Shown here: piece after piece, positions 11,650-24,345 of the stretch
How the letters are laid out: the number at the start of each line of letters is the position of its first letter
Numbering within the stretch: the stretch's first letter is position 1
DNA from: Glycine soja
Taxonomy: Eukaryota > Streptophyta > Magnoliopsida > Fabales > Fabaceae
Direction of reading: 5' to 3'
DNA: 64,000 nt
Assembly (NCBI RefSeq): GCF_004193775.1
Contig: NC_041018.1
Coordinates: 32,633,940 to 32,697,939 of the forward strand
Notes under the pieces: generated by a model
What the model was told of the DNA's origin: nothing
Database searches by the model: none
Seen by the model: only the letters and a program-made list of their open reading frames with translations
Program-made: the position numbers and the translations under genes

Positions 11650-12604
11650 AGTGATAATCAAGATGAATTTGGATTCAGTACCATAGAAGACATTTCCAGG
11701 CCACAAGTAAGTGAATTATGTACTTTGACTATTAAGTTTACGTTTTTTTTTTTACTTGTTACTTGTTGTAAGTGAATGAAACATTTTAATACCTTACGTT
11801 GTTTGTTTCTTATAGGTAGATGAATGGGTGTCATATAGTGATGAAAAATTAAAGCCAAATGTGGGGCAATTATATGATACATGAAGATGGTGAAATTTTT
11901 TACACAGCATATTCACACGGTGTTGAATTTAGCATGCGTCCATCAAATGAATTTTGTTTGCTCAAAAGAAGGTTACAAAGTATTTAAAGAACAAGGTGGA
12001 TTAACCATCAAGGCTAGAAAAATCACTAGAAAGATGTAATGCAAAGGTTGGTTTCTCAATGGTACACGAAGGCAAATATAAGCTTGCCACTAAAGGCCAC
12101 GTGCGTGCACTTTCTTCACCTACATTAGCTTATTATATACATGCGTAGTAGAGCAAATATTGGACCTTCAAAAACACACCTTGATTATCAAAATGTTGGG
12201 TGCACACAAAAGGATTTCCAAAATTGTTTGGGAGATTTGAAGACCTTGATTAAAGATTCCAATGCATATGTCTTTTTTGATAACTTGAAGAGAAAGCAAG
12301 AAGCAGATTTCTCATTTTAATATGCATACTAGGTAGACGATGAAGATCGACTGAAACATGTTTTGGGAAAATGATATTTGTGGGAAAAAAGTCTTTGTTC
12401 GAGGATGTGATTTCATTTGATACCAGATATGAAACAAATAAGTATTCAATGATTTTTACACCATTTACCATATCAAACCACCATAGACAATGAGTTATTT
12501 TTGGAGTTGCCTTTTTAACCGATGATGGGACATAAACCAAATTTTATAGTGATAGATCAAGGTCTTGCCATGAAAATTGCAATAAAGAAAAAAGTTTGTT
12601 CATC
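11650..12604 (+). pseudogene. FAR1-related (FRS) transposase-derived protein, N-terminal half
   Basis: FRS proteins are domesticated Mutator-type transposases that act as nuclear transcription factors; FHY3 and FAR1 work in phytochrome A signalling. Exon 1 ends DISRPQ at a GT splice site (11706). Exon 2 starts near 11816 with VDEWVSYSDEKLKPNVGQLY, then frameshifts into HEDGEIFYTAYSHGVEFSMR, NFVCSKEGYKVFKEQGG and TIKARKITRK (FAR1 DNA-binding domain). MULE transposase-domain remnants follow: NVGCTQKDFQNCLGDLKTLI, then EDRLKHVFWEND and TNKYSMIFTPFT. Several frameshifts and stops show it is dead. The sequence is interrupted at 12604 by the CACTA element and resumes after 19766. Confidence 0.85.
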
Positions 12605-13395
12605 CACTACTAGAAAAGTGGGATTTTACGACAGCCATTTTACGTCGGTTGATGGAAAACCGGCTTAGAAAGAACATAATGGCATTTTGGTAAATAAATG
12701 CAACACCTCTATTACGGTTTTCGGAAAAAACACCTTTAAAAGACCGTAATTCTAAGACGGTTTTTATAAAAACCGCGTTAGAATATGACTACATTTTTTA
12801 ATATTTCATTTTCTCCCTCCAGCCTCTCGCGTTCTCACTCTTCAACTTCCCTCTCATTCTTCAACTCCGCTTCTAGGGTTCCGCCGTCATCGCTGGTGCC
12901 CTCCTCGATGCTCTTCCTCCTCTAGGGTTCCTTAGCCGTCATCGCTGACGCCATCATACCATACATGTAACGTGCTTCATCTTCACTTTTTTTGTTCTTC
13001 TTCTTCTTCGTTTTGCTTCTGCCAATTTCGATGTCGGCAATTCCTATTACCTCCAGCTATGCTTCCACCTTTTCTTATTCTGCTGTGTATGCTCTTCATG
13101 AGAAAGACACGACACGGCGATGAAGACGGAGAACAGTGGTGTTTGTGTATGTACACTTAATTGTATTTTTGTTTCTGCCCTTTGTCTAGTCTAGTACACT
13201 TGTATATGCAAAATCTAGTCTTGTATGCAGTGTCTGTTCTAGCAGTGCGTCTCTCTTTTCCATATATGTAGTTATTTACTTGTAAGTATAAAAAGATGCT
13301 TATGAAACTAATATTATCTACAACATTTATTTTCTCCTGAATTCTGCAGTGAAGATGTAATTGTAGCTCTGACTGATATCTTGAAGCTACCTCTA

Positions 13396-13797
13396 ATGGA
13401 TAAAAGCAATGGTTGCAGCTTCTCTAGCATATCTTCAATTGCTGTCTTTTCAAGTGTTGTTTTTGTTGTCTCCTTGATTTTTGTTCGTCTCCTTTATGTC
13501 TTATACTGTAGCAGCAAGCCCTTGAGCAAAAGGGCTTCAAAACCTTTTAGTACCCTTATTATTTTAGGATCAGGTTTGCACTTTCTTTTCCTTCTTTTCC
13601 ATTCATATCAAAACATTTCATGAGAATTCCACAAATTTATAGTTTTATCTGCTGTAGGTGGTCATATTGCTGAGATGCTTAATCTACTGGCAGTGTTACA
13701 GAAAGGTAGGTTTAATCCAAGATTCTACATTGTTGTTGCTATTGATAATATGAGTCTTCAAAAAGCTCAGTTGTTGGAGAATTCCCTGGCTGCTGAG
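13396..13797 (+). pseudogene. ALG14: ALG14 homologue fragment (UDP-GlcNAc transferase subunit), two exons
   Basis: ALG14 anchors the catalytic ALG13 subunit to the ER membrane, where the pair adds the second GlcNAc to dolichol-PP-GlcNAc for N-glycosylation. Starting at the ATG of 13396 the sequence reads MDKSNGCSFSS, a hydrophobic membrane segment (about residues 15-37) and SKPLSKRASKPFSTLIILGS. A GT donor follows at 13574. The second exon (13658-13797) continues in phase through GGHIAEMLNLLAVLQKGRF, then NMSLQKAQLLENSLAAEV. The GGHTAEM motif is kept except for threonine to isoleucine. The C-terminal half is absent; BRF1 sequence follows about 900 bp later. Splice sites look intact, so a chimeric transcript with BRF1 is conceivable. 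Confidence 0.9.
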
Positions 13798-14709
13798 GTT
13801 CTATTTTTTGCTATGTCTCTCAAAGTACCTTTTATTCAATGAACTATATTTTTCTTTTTTTTTTCTTTGGTGTGTGTGTGGGTGTTTTGGTGGGGGTGAG
13901 GGGGAGTTCTAAAATATAAATTGGGTAGTTTTTAACTTGGTGCTCCTTTATTGCAACATATGGATCAATATGTTAATGGCTATAGAAATAGGTGTTCAAC
14001 ACTTTGTTTATGCTTTCATTTGATAATTATAGGAAAATTATGGAACTCTTTGTTTGGAGATAGTATATAGGCTGAAGTCCTGTATATTTAGATGTCACAA
14101 TAATTGGCTTTGATTGATGATTATAAGCATGACTACTGCTAATGATTCAACCTGTTGCTTGAATAGGTAGATCCAAAGCAATGTTGTCTGGTGCATTATA
14201 GTTTTGTTACATGACTGTATCTAGGAATCTAATAATAGCTTATTGCCACAAGAACTTTGTAGTCTTTAATTATCTGCCATTATCCTTGATGAAAATTATT
14301 TTTAAATACTAAATTAAAATATCTGTATTTTTTAAATGGTATCGATAATATGTTTTGCTGATTTCTGCCATTCTTTCTGGTTTGCTAATCTCAAACTTTT
14401 GCCAGTTGCAGATTTGGGGACAGGAAATAGACAATATATATCTATCTAACTTGTCCTTTTCTGTTTTCCATTTCTTCTATTGACATATATGTAGCTTATC
14501 AGTTTTGGAGAGCATCATTACCTGCCAAAATCAAACATGTTAACGAATTTGATTCAATTAAATAATTCTTATTTGACTCAATTAAATAACATGCTAACGA
14601 ACATATAATAATAGCTATAAGTTTGAACTTAGAATTACATGCAGACTGTCTAAACCTTCACCACTAACACTAACCTATCCTAATGAGTTTAATCTCTTAA
14701 TATATTTAG

Positions 14710-17700
14710 TACGTTCATGATGAATCAGAAACTTTATCTGATATTGATGATGAAGAAGTTGATTTGTACATTCATGATGAGGAGGGGAAGCATATCAAGA
14801 AGATACTGTGGGAAACAGCAAATAGGGAGCATCTTGAGGTACAGATAACTTTATCTACTATTTTCTTTTTAATAGTGCTAGATCAAGTTGTCTGTTAAGT
14901 TTTTTTTTCCTACTATCTATCGTGATTAGAAGTTCAAATTCAGAACTGGGTGCTTGTACTTTTGTTTGTTCCTGGTTTTCTGTTTAATTTTAGGCTTATT
15001 TGGGAGGTTAATCTGCACGGATCTCACTCAATCTTCCTTTTTTTTTTTTCAGGAGCAGGCAGCCAAGGAAGCAGCTGCAGCAGCTAGCAAGAAAGCTTTT
15101 GAGGCAAAATTTGAAAACTGTTCGGAGGATATACTAGCGGCAAGAGAGCTTGCTGCATCTTCTACTGAAGCTGTGGCAAAATCCAAAAAGGTACTTTCTG
15201 AATCTTGTGAGGTTCTTCGTGTGAAATTAGACCACAAGTAACTTAAGATAAATATTTCATTAAATCCACTGTTAGATTTTTATCTCTCATTACATAAATT
15301 ATGTCAAGAAGTGTCATGTCAACTTGATTTTAATCCTTTATTAGTACATCATTTAATTAACATAAATATGATTTCCATAATTTATAAAACTGACTACTAG
15401 ATTTTGGCTTATCAATAACCAATTTATTTGAAATTTGATATTCACGAACACTATATTTCTCACAATTCAATGGTAAGATTGATGAAGATCACATAAAATA
15501 AGTTACTCAATTGTCGAAGTGTTTCAATTCTTTATAATGTCGTTCATGTTTTACTAACATGGGCATTAGTTTGGAATTAGTTGCTATGAAATAAAAAATT
15601 GGGACTTCATGGCCAGTGCAAGTAGAAAGTGCTAATTACCACTGAAAAATATATTTGTGATTGACAGAATTTTTTTTAACTGCTTTATTTTCAAATTGAT
15701 TATACTCCTCGATATACTTTTCAATGGTTGTGCTTTCGTAGAGTGGATCCAATAGTTATGCACTGTTTTTTTTTTTTTGTTTACATAGTATCATTTATGC
15801 TGCATAAACTACTGCAAGACTTCAAGCGTATAATTTTTTTTGTTTGTTAAATACACTATTGCAGGAAATGAGACAGAAACGAGCTTATGAGGCAAAAAAT
15901 ACAAGGCCAGCTCAATCTGCTGCAGAGGCCTTTGGCCAAATGTCTAATAAAAAAAGGGTATTTATTCAACAAGAAACATACATTTTCTTTAGATATTCTT
16001 GTAGCCCAATACATTGTATATTTGTAAAATGTCCTGTATATTCTGCTTGGTTGTATGTATTTTTTAAACTCCTAGTTTCTTTTTTTAGGAGATTTTAACA
16101 TTGATGTAGTTTAGTCTATATATTGACGTTATGTGCAGTCTTTTGAAATGAGGAATAAAGTTAAGTTGATCTATTTTGTCACTCCTACCCTTTATAACTA
16201 AATTATTGTAACAAAGTTCTATTTCATAAATTATATTTGGTTAAGATAATGATAAATATAAGATTTGAGTAAGACCTTAATTATTATGTTAAAACTTATC
16301 GTGAGAAAATTTATTTCTACGTCTACATTTAATATACATTGAGCTTATATGATCCTTCATAATAAAAGTATTGAATTATATTCCTTTAAATCAAGTTAGT
16401 TGATTAAATTATAGAACATAAATTGTAAGTACGTGTTTTGTCTTTTTTTATTCACTTATTCCTTTTTCTGGTGCTATATTTCCTTATTCTTTCTGATTCC
16501 CTTCATTCTTTCCTTTGCAAGACATTATGAGCCTCCTTTTTGAAAAAGAATATAAAATTGTATATATAAGTGTGCAACTTAGAAATAAATGGTATGAATG
16601 AATTGTGGCACAATAAATTACAATATTAAATGCAAAATAAAACTGCATTCCCTTAAGCATATTAAATTGATTAAATTACGGAACATTAATTGTGACTATG
16701 CAATGTGCTTATCTTTTTTTTTTACTCCCTTATTTCTTCCCTCCTTCTTACAAGCCGAATTATGAGTCTTATTTATTTAATTTAAATATAATATAAAGGG
16801 AAGGAATGATGTCCAATTCAAAGCAAAGGAAAACCTGTAGACTCAAATATCAATTAGGAGGTAATCTTTTTATTCTAAAATAAATATTTTTTTAGGTTAT
16901 TTTACACATATAAAAATTAATAAATAAATAAAAGAGAATAATATTAATATTAGATTAAAAACTGGGTGCTTGTACTTTTGTTTGTTCCTAGTTTTCTGTT
17001 TAATTTTATGCTTATTTGGGAGGCTAATATGCACGGATCTCACTCAAAAGAGCTTGCTGCATCTTCTACTGAAGCTGTGGCAAAATCCAGAAAGGTTAGA
17101 GGTGTTCATGTTAGAGGTTATGGTGTTCATGTTCGATTTATAGTTATAGACCATTTTTTGGCTAGTACCTAGTAGCATAAGATTTTAGAAGAGTTGGTCC
17201 TCAACATGGTATATCGAAGTGCTTATGGCCAATAGGTTAGAGGTTTCCTGGCTTCAAGCCTAAAGATTTTACACGTGAGGGGGAATCTGAGGTATAAATT
17301 GTTCCTGACACAATAGCACTGCACTAGCTTAAACTCTTCGGATAGTTGCTGCTTGAGAGTTTGACTTAAACTTGTTCGATTGAGTCTGCAATTTTTGGGA
17401 CCTACTTTAGGAAGGAAGGAAGGAAATGTTCGTAAGCATACATGCTCCAATAAGTCATGAGTCATGTTCCTTATTTTTCTTCCTCCCTTTTCTTTTTATT
17501 GGTCCGTCATCTGTCATCTCCTTACTTCTACTTCCTATGTTATTGGGGGTTGCTAAAGCTTTCTTCTACTTATGTTCAATGCATTATGCATAACTCATCT
17601 TTGAATCAGTCATGCTTGTGTGTGTATACATAGTCTAAAAATCCCATGGGATTCCTTTGTAAAACCCCAGGATCAAGGGATTAGGTAAATCCAAAAATTA

Positions 17701-18308
17701 CTAGGTTATGATACATTTGTAATTATTAAGAGAATATTTGTTTTTGTATTTTCTAGTAGGATCTGATTATTAAATTTTTCTGGAGTTTGTTCTCTTTTAA
17801 TGCATATTTTCCTAGTTGATAGGGGATGTTGATGTGTGATTGGCTGGATTGTTGCTGGGTGGGTGCTTGGGTGACTTGGCCTATTAGAGTTGATGGTATG
17901 TTTGATCAGCACGATTTAGCCCAATCCACTGTTAGGTGGGTGGTTTGTAACTGTCCAGAACAGACGAGTAGAAAAGGAACTCAAAAGTGAACTGTTGCTC
18001 CCTAGGGTCCATATGGGCGATAGAACTATCATTTGGAACTCTAATTTCAAATCCTTGAGAATTCAGGTTTAAGGCTTCTTTGTTGACATCTTTTTAGATA
18101 AAGATGATCTTAGATTTTTTGTGATTTAGGGTTTTTTTATGTGTGTGCAGCTTTGTTGGTCAAATTTTTTAGATTCATTTTAATTATTCACATAAGATCT
18201 TCTGAAATTGTTAATAAATTACTGACAATACTTGTTTGCTTGTAGAATTTGCAGGGTCTCAAATCTAAAGTCAATTTTGAACTCCTGAATGAATTGTTTG
18301 ATGAAATG
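14710..18308 (+). pseudogene. BRF1: BRF1 (TFIIIB 90 kDa subunit) C-terminal fragment with a duplicated exon
   Basis: BRF1 helps TFIIIB recruit RNA polymerase III to tRNA and 5S genes. Exon-like blocks in order: 14710-14838 (DESETLSDIDDEEVD then KKILWETANREHLE), 15053-15190 (EQAAKEAAAAASKKAFEAK then ARELAASSTEAVAKSKK), 15865-15957 (EMRQKRAYEAKNTRPAQSAA) and 18246-18308 (LQGLKSKVNFELLNELFDE). Splice borders look consistent. SDIDD is the conserved BRF1 core block. A second, shortened copy of block 2 lies at 17048-17094. The N-terminal zinc ribbon and cyclin folds are missing, as is the end of the protein. It lies downstream of the ALG14 fragment in the same direction. Confidence 0.86.
16960..17095 (+). 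repeat. Internal duplication of BRF1 intron-exon sequence with a 114-bp deletion
   Basis: The intron segment at 14944-15030 (ACTGGGTGCTTGTACTTTTG and onwards to CACGGATCTCACTCA) is repeated at 16960-17045 with few changes. It then joins directly to a copy of 15145-15190 (GAGCTTGCTGCATCTTCTAC). The acceptor site and the first 90 or so bases of the exon are lost in the copy. Confidence 0.88.
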
Positions 18309-18742
18309 GTAATTCTCTCTAGAACTGTTTTTTCTTTTTAATGCATGTAATAATATTGATACTTTTTGAGTTCCACCAACACAAGAAAATATCTCATATT
18401 AAAACCTTGTTTGGATAAACTTCTCATTAGCTACTTAAAAGAGAAGAAAATAAAAGGATAAAATGAATAAATTTCCTATAAGTTAAAAATTAGGTTATGC
18501 ATATGCTAACTTATAGAAAGAAGGATATCCCATTTAGCTTCTCCTAAACCTGATTTTAACGGATACATAAGCTAATTTTAACTTATTAGAGACCTTCAAT
18601 TCATTTTATCTTTTTTTTTTCTCACAAGTGTTTCTTAAGTCCAAAGAGGACCTAGGTTCTTGTTTGGATAAATTCTTCTTTAAGAACTTACAGGGGATGG
18701 AAATAAGAAGTTTAAATAAGTTTTTTCTCCTACGAATATTGC

Positions 18743-18890
18743 TAAGGGCATTGGTTAAGAAATTAAAAAGAGAAAGTATTTATTATGAAGAATCATAGGA
18801 GAGTGCAAAAAATATCATGGGTATTGTAATTTTATGCCTCCCAATAAAAATATTTCTATTTTTAGTTCCTTAACCAATAATATCCTTTGG
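18743..18890. repeat. MITE-like inverted-repeat element, copy 1
   Basis: The left end AAGGGCATTGGTTAAGAAAT is mirrored by CCTTAACCAATAATATCCTT at the right, and the internal part matches the copy at 28372-28534, including GAATCATAGGAGAG and TTTTATGCCTCCCAATAAAA. The length of about 150 bp fits a MITE. No clear target duplication was settled, so the superfamily is not assigned. Confidence 0.65.
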
Positions 18891-19766
18891 ACACTGGCTG
18901 GCATTTGTCTTCTCCTACAATCTAAAATTAGCTTATGGGAGAAGTTTATTTCATTTTTTCTTCTTATTTTCCTCTCTATCGAAAAACTTATGCAAATAGG
19001 CCTAAATGATTTTGCTTTACCTGCCTGACATTTCATTCTTGATTTACTGGATAGTTTGACATTGCTTTATCTCAACATGTTTAAAAGACAAATTTGGAAA
19101 ATAGTACCTATATTATAGTTCTTTAAATCAAGATGTTGGACTTCATTTAAATGTTCTTTCATATGCAAGATACACAGGAAAATACCGATGGTCTCAAGAA
19201 ACAGAAGAAAGTACCTATAATTTGTTTTCGGAGCATTCTTTAACACTGTTTAATTGCCTAAAAGGATTATAAAACTGTATTATGTATACACATAGTTAAT
19301 AGTAATAGAGTTTCCAGTTTTTTCATTATTCTACATCGGTTGAGTGATAAACGATGTAGAAACCCTTCAAATTCTACATCGGTTGACTTATAACTGATGT
19401 AGAAACCTTGCCATTTCTACCCATTCTACATCGGTTCAGTAATAAACGATGTAGAAATCCTTCAAATTCTACATCGATTAACTTATAACCGATGTAGAAA
19501 CCTTGCCATTATTACCCATTCTACATCGGTTGATTGATAATCGATGTAGAAACCCTATCATTCAACATCGGTTTCAGTCTTAGAACCGATGTAGAAAGCT
19601 CACATTCTACATCGGTTGAGCTACACAACCGATGTAGAAAGGTCATCCTTCAAAGATGGTTCTTGAACCGATGTCGGTATTCAACGACACTGTGTTACCA
19701 CCACGCGTCATAACCGATGTAGAAAGTCCATTAGAATCGATGTAGAAGGCCTTTTTTTTAGTAGTG

Positions 19767-20534
19767 ATCTTCTCATAGATTTTGCATGTGGCATATTATG
19801 AAAAAAGTTTATGAAAAGGTGGGTGTTTATTTGAATTCCAATGATGAGTTTAAAGAAAGTTTCAAATCATGTGTTTCAAGTTCAAAGACGACAGATGAAT
19901 TTGAAGCAACATGGAATTTCATCATGATTAAGTTTGATTTGCAAAAGAATGATCGACTCTCTCATACGCAGAAGCATGTGGATCCCGACTTACTTCAAAG
20001 ACATTTTTGTTTGGGATATTGATAACAACATCTATATCATATAGTCAAAATTCCTTCTACAGTAATTTTATTAATTTCAATGTTATATTCCCTTATCAAT
20101 TGGTGAACAAAGTTGTCAATTGGCTTAAATGAAATACCAGGTAATTACATTGTCGATTGGTGAACAAAGTTGGCTACTAGTAAGCCTATTCCTCTTGTCG
20201 ATGGCAAGGTCTTGGAGGGTCTTTTGAATAGAAAAATGAGAGTCAACTTATATCAAATGTGTGGAATCACTTATTTGCTTGTTTGCTTGTATGCATGAAA
20301 CTAGACAGTTTGAGGAAAAATTGCTTCTTCGGATAAATGGAATTATTGACAATAAAAAGCAATTGATTGAATTTAAGGGAGATTTTATTCATGACAAGAC
20401 AAAAGTAGAGACTTTTATTGGATGCAACTTCCTAAAGAGGTTGATGCTTCTATTTGTTGAGAATACAAGTTGTGTAGACTTCAACCAAGCTTCCTTTTCT
20501 TGTTTTCCATGTTATTCATTTTCTGGCTTGGGAC
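19767..20534 (+). pseudogene. FAR1-related (FRS) pseudogene, continuation after the CACTA insertion
   Basis: Immediately after the CACTA target duplication the frame reads HRFCMWHIMKKVYEKVG and then NDEFKESFKSCVSSSKTTDE, the conserved FRS/MULE transposase segment that follows the catalytic core. A degenerate stretch with VDPDLLQRHFCLGY comes next. From about 20000 there are stops and frameshifts, and beyond about 20240 the resemblance is weak (QFEEKLLLRINGIIDN). The solo LTR at 20535 ends it. Together with 11650-12604 this makes one dead gene broken by at least one insertion. Confidence 0.8.
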
Positions 20535-23500
20535 TGTCGCAACATAGGCCACAACGAGATGGCAAAATAAAAATTATTTAGATAAATGAATTGTTTTTCA
20601 AAAAATGGAAAATTTGAGGAGTCGCCACCAACGTTTGTTTAAGGAAAACAATGAAAAACCAAAAAGGATAAGAAATGGTCTACAGTTTGAGAAAAGGGAT
20701 TTGGGAGTCGTTTACGCGCGAGGAAGGTGTTAACACCTCACCTGTCCGTCATGAAAATGACTGTCTTTAATCGAGTGCATTAAAAATAAAGTGACTTTTA
20801 ATTACTTATCTTCCATTGAAAACATGCATTATATTTTGTTATATTTTTTTATTTAGAAAAGGAAATCAAATTTTTATTTTTATTTTTTCAAAAAAAAGGA
20901 TTTTTTTTTGGGTCGACAAGGAATTTGTCCTCGCTCCTACGTATCCTCAAGTGCAATGAGAAAATCATACTTATGTAGTTCTTTGTAGAAAAAGAGGTTG
21001 TGTGTTGAGTTGCTTTTATTTTATTTTGAAAGGTTTTGATTTTTTGGTAAACTTTGTAAAGTCAAGCAAGTCGGAGACCCATCATGACATTCACAAAATT
21101 TACTCACACTTTATCCAAACACTGTCAAGCAAGTCGGAGACCCAACATGAAGTGCATGAAAAAAGGACAATTGAGTGATCATTTATTTGAGAATTTTTAT
21201 CTTTTTTAGAAAAGACCTTAGTTTATGGTAAAATTTGTGAACTCAAGCAAGTCGGAGACCCAACATGTCATTCACAAAATTTACTCACACGCTATTGAAA
21301 CACCGCCAAGCAAGTCAAAGACCTAGCATGGAGTGCACAGAGCGTAAGCGTGTAATGAAGAATGCTAATGCGGATTTGCAAAAATAAATAAATAATTGAC
21401 ATAGTGATAGGAAATCAAATAAACATAATGAGAATAGAAAGTGATAGAATAGAAGTGAGGAGTACATTTAGTAATTAAAGATGTGAGATTAAAACATGAG
21501 GAGAAATAAAATGAATAACGAAATATTTATAGTGTATTATTAATTAAACTAACTAGTCAGACAATGATTAAAAAAACACATTGAAGAATAAAATAAGTGA
21601 TAGAGACCATAAAGAAATAAAATAGAAAAAAGAGCTATCCACTAGTATTTATAATTATTTTTATTTTCCTTTTTTTATATTAAAGTCAAAAGGTTGACTT
21701 GAACTTAGTCAACACTGACGGAGTGCTGACATGGCGGGCTAGTCACCATCCTAAGCACATATAAAGAAGGTAGTGTAACCATCAGTTTTATTTTGTTATG
21801 GACTTTACAAAAAAAGGGCTGGGCCCAAAATGGAAAAGGTGCATACGTCAAGAAAATAAGTGTAAATAGTAGTTGTTCATTTTATTTCAGACTTTACAAA
21901 AATGGGCTAGGCCCAAAACGAAAAAGGGAGCATGTATAAAAATGTGGTGTAAACAACAATTGTTGTTGTTTTTTGTACGTTTTTTAGGATTGGTGATATG
22001 AACCCTCGTGGCACAAGGGCTGACTTAGGATCGTCTAGGATTAAACCTTGATGGAAAATGCGGAAATTGATTAAGGAAAGGATGGAAAATAAGTTGGTTA
22101 ATTTCGTGGGTCTTAATAAGGTGGTTCTTGGCATAAAATGGATGAATGGGATGGTAAAATGTAGGTTAAGTGGTGGCTGGACAGAAATATAGAACTGGCA
22201 ATAACTGAAGCTACAGGGCTCCAAATGAGGTGATTCCAAAACGAGGTGAAAGGTCTCGTTTTGAAAGTCAATTTAGGATCAAGAATCACTTAATTTGAGT
22301 GGGTAAAATGTGAGTTATCGCCACGAGATAATTCTGGGCAGAGGTGGATTTTCTGGAATTGTGGTTTGAAAGAACAAGGGTGAAGATGAAAGGAAGGAAA
22401 TACTCACTCTTTCCAGCGAGGGCAACACACAAAGGTTGTGAAAGTCCTTTGATACAGCCAGGGTGTTCTTGAATCACTCAAGAATTTAGGAGAATCACTC
22501 TCACTAAGATAAAAGAGATAAACTCTAATTTTTTGAATAAAACTCAACTTGTGTTTATTGATAAAATGGTTCAGCTTATATAGAAGCTTTACAACAGATT
22601 TTAGTAATGACCCACTAAGCTAGAATTAAAATAACTTAATGCCATTAATCTAGGGAATTAAAAAAAAAATTAATGGCTGAGTGTAACTGAAATTGTGGCA
22701 ACCAAAAGTCACCCCCAACAGCCAACAAGTCAGCCACCATTTGGTCTCCCAAAAGGCTGATGCCTAGGTTGCCAATTGGGCCCTTATTACAACTTGAACT
22801 AAACCTACTAAAGCCCTTTTAGTTGATTAACCCAAAGCATATTTTTGGTCAGCCAACTTTACAAGGATTGGACCATTATTTAGACAAACTAAACACTCTA
22901 AAATTGAGACAAAGTGGTGACATTTAGTCCTCCTCCATTTGGGCCATGATACAACTCACAACCTTGGACTTTTCTCCTTGAAACTTGGGCTTGTATTCAA
23001 ATAGTATGGAAAACACTTGTTGAAGAGCTTCCTTGGCTTTCCTTGCTCTAGCCCTTGTCATAGGCCCTCCAAGTCCTTCAAGTGGATCCTTGCCCTTGCT
23101 CTTGGTCATGTCCTCATCAGTTGAGTTGGAAATGGTCAGGGCGACCCGACCCAACCCGCATTTAGGCAATAGGGTTGAAACAATCCTAGATGACCTAGCC
23201 CCAAAATGGCGCGCCTCCCCGGCACCACTGGTGCATGGCATCACGACGCGAGGCAGTCACGGGGATGATGGCGACGACAGTGGCACGGAGGTGGCCCACG
23301 GTGGTGCCATGCTAGCTTCATCAAAAATTAGAAGAAGGAAGAAGAAAAAAAATAGAAGAGAAGGATGACAGAATGCGAAAACACCAAGAAAAGAATGATA
23401 TCATCATGTACAAATCTCGCTGGTGACCATGGAGCTCACTGGCGAGACGAACTGCGAGGCTTTGTAGGAGAAAAAAAAAAGAAAAACAGAGAAGAGGAAG

Positions 23501-24025
23501 AAGAAAAGGGAAAGAGGGAGAAGAAATGAGAGAGTGAGGGAATGAGGGATTATCTGGTGACCCCTCTCTCTTCTCTGACATTGTGGCCAAATGGCGCAAT
23601 GTAACTGGTGTGTTTGTCTTCCTCAGAATCCGCGTTGCTTTGTGCATTAATTGTCATACTTTCCTTCTTTCCTTTTTTTTTTATGTAGAGTGTTATCCTC
23701 TTCTTGACCTAATGAGCTCTCCTTAAGAGCCCAATAGATCACACAACCATTTTTTTTATTTTACTTTTAGTATTCTTCTTCTTTTTTTTTGTTTTTTTCT
23801 CTTTTTTTTGTCATTCATATTTTTCTTCACGTTTTCTCTTCTTTTTTTTTTTCTTTTTTTTCGTTTCCTTTTTTCACGTTTTCTTTCTTTCTCTTTGTTT
23901 TTTGCTTATTCATATTTTTTGTTTTTTTCTTTTCTTTTCTTCTCTTTATTATTATTATTACTTTTATATGTTTTTTTTTTTCTTTTTTTTTTTCTTTTAG
24001 ACCCAGACAAAATTAGGGTGTGACA
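20535..24025. mobile_element. Solo LTR, 3.5 kb, probably Gypsy superfamily
   Basis: It begins TGTCGCAACATAGGCC and ends AATTAGGGTGTGACA. The five bases GGGAC lie on both sides (20530-20534 and 24026-24030). No primer site or polyprotein is present, so this is an LTR left after recombination between two LTRs. Its 3' part holds long T-rich runs (about 23740-24000). The great length and TGTCGCA/TGTGACA-type ends suggest a Tat/Ogre-like Gypsy family, which is inference only. Open frames inside are not conserved. Confidence 0.85.
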
Positions 24026-24030
24026 GGGAC

Positions 24031-24345
24031 ATTAACATGTCATTACAATAAAATGTGTTTTTAGTAACATTTTGAAAAATGTTACCAATATCTTTTCGCG
24101 ATATTTTATCAAATGTTGTATTAGGCCTACATCGCTAAAGACTTTTGGCAACATTTTTATACACTAAAAGGTAACATTTTTAAAAAATGTTACTAATTTA
24201 ACATTTTGTAACATTTTTTACATATTAATATCAACATTTTAAAAATGTTACCAACCTAGCATTTTGTAACATTTTTAAAATTTTGTTAAATTAATGGGAC
24301 ATTTATATAAAAAAAAAATGTTATATTCCCTTATCCTCCCCAGCC
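24031..24345. repeat. Hairpin-rich repeat (GTAACATTTT units), possible transposon terminal region
   Basis: Motifs GGTAACATTTTTAAAAAATG, TTTTAAAAATGTTACCAA and TTTTGTAACATTTTT recur in both orientations. The start CATTACAATAAAATGTG resembles a decayed CACTA end (CACTACAAGAAAA type). The LEO1 pseudogene follows, so this could be the left end of another gene-carrying element. No matching right end was found. Confidence 0.45.

Larger units (their letters stand above)
12605..19766. mobile_element. Pack-CACTA element 2 (7.2 kb) carrying ALG14 and BRF1 fragments
   Basis: It begins CACTACTAGAAAAGTGGGA at 12605 and ends TTTTTAGTAGTG at 19766. The triplet ATC lies on both sides (12602-12604 and 19767-19769). 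The left subterminal region (about 12628-12780) and the right one (19330-19756) carry inverted TCTACATCGGTT, ACCGATGTAGAA and CTAAGACGG repeats. It splits a FAR1-related pseudogene whose reading resumes directly after the element, which independently confirms the boundaries. No transposase is seen. Cargo in the same orientation: ALG14 exons, then BRF1 exons with an internal duplication. A MITE-like repeat lies near 18743. Confidence 0.92.

Noticed and set aside
23321..24023. Phenylalanine- and serine-rich open frames
   Set aside because: They come from T-rich runs inside the 3.5 kb solo LTR; no domain or conserved order.
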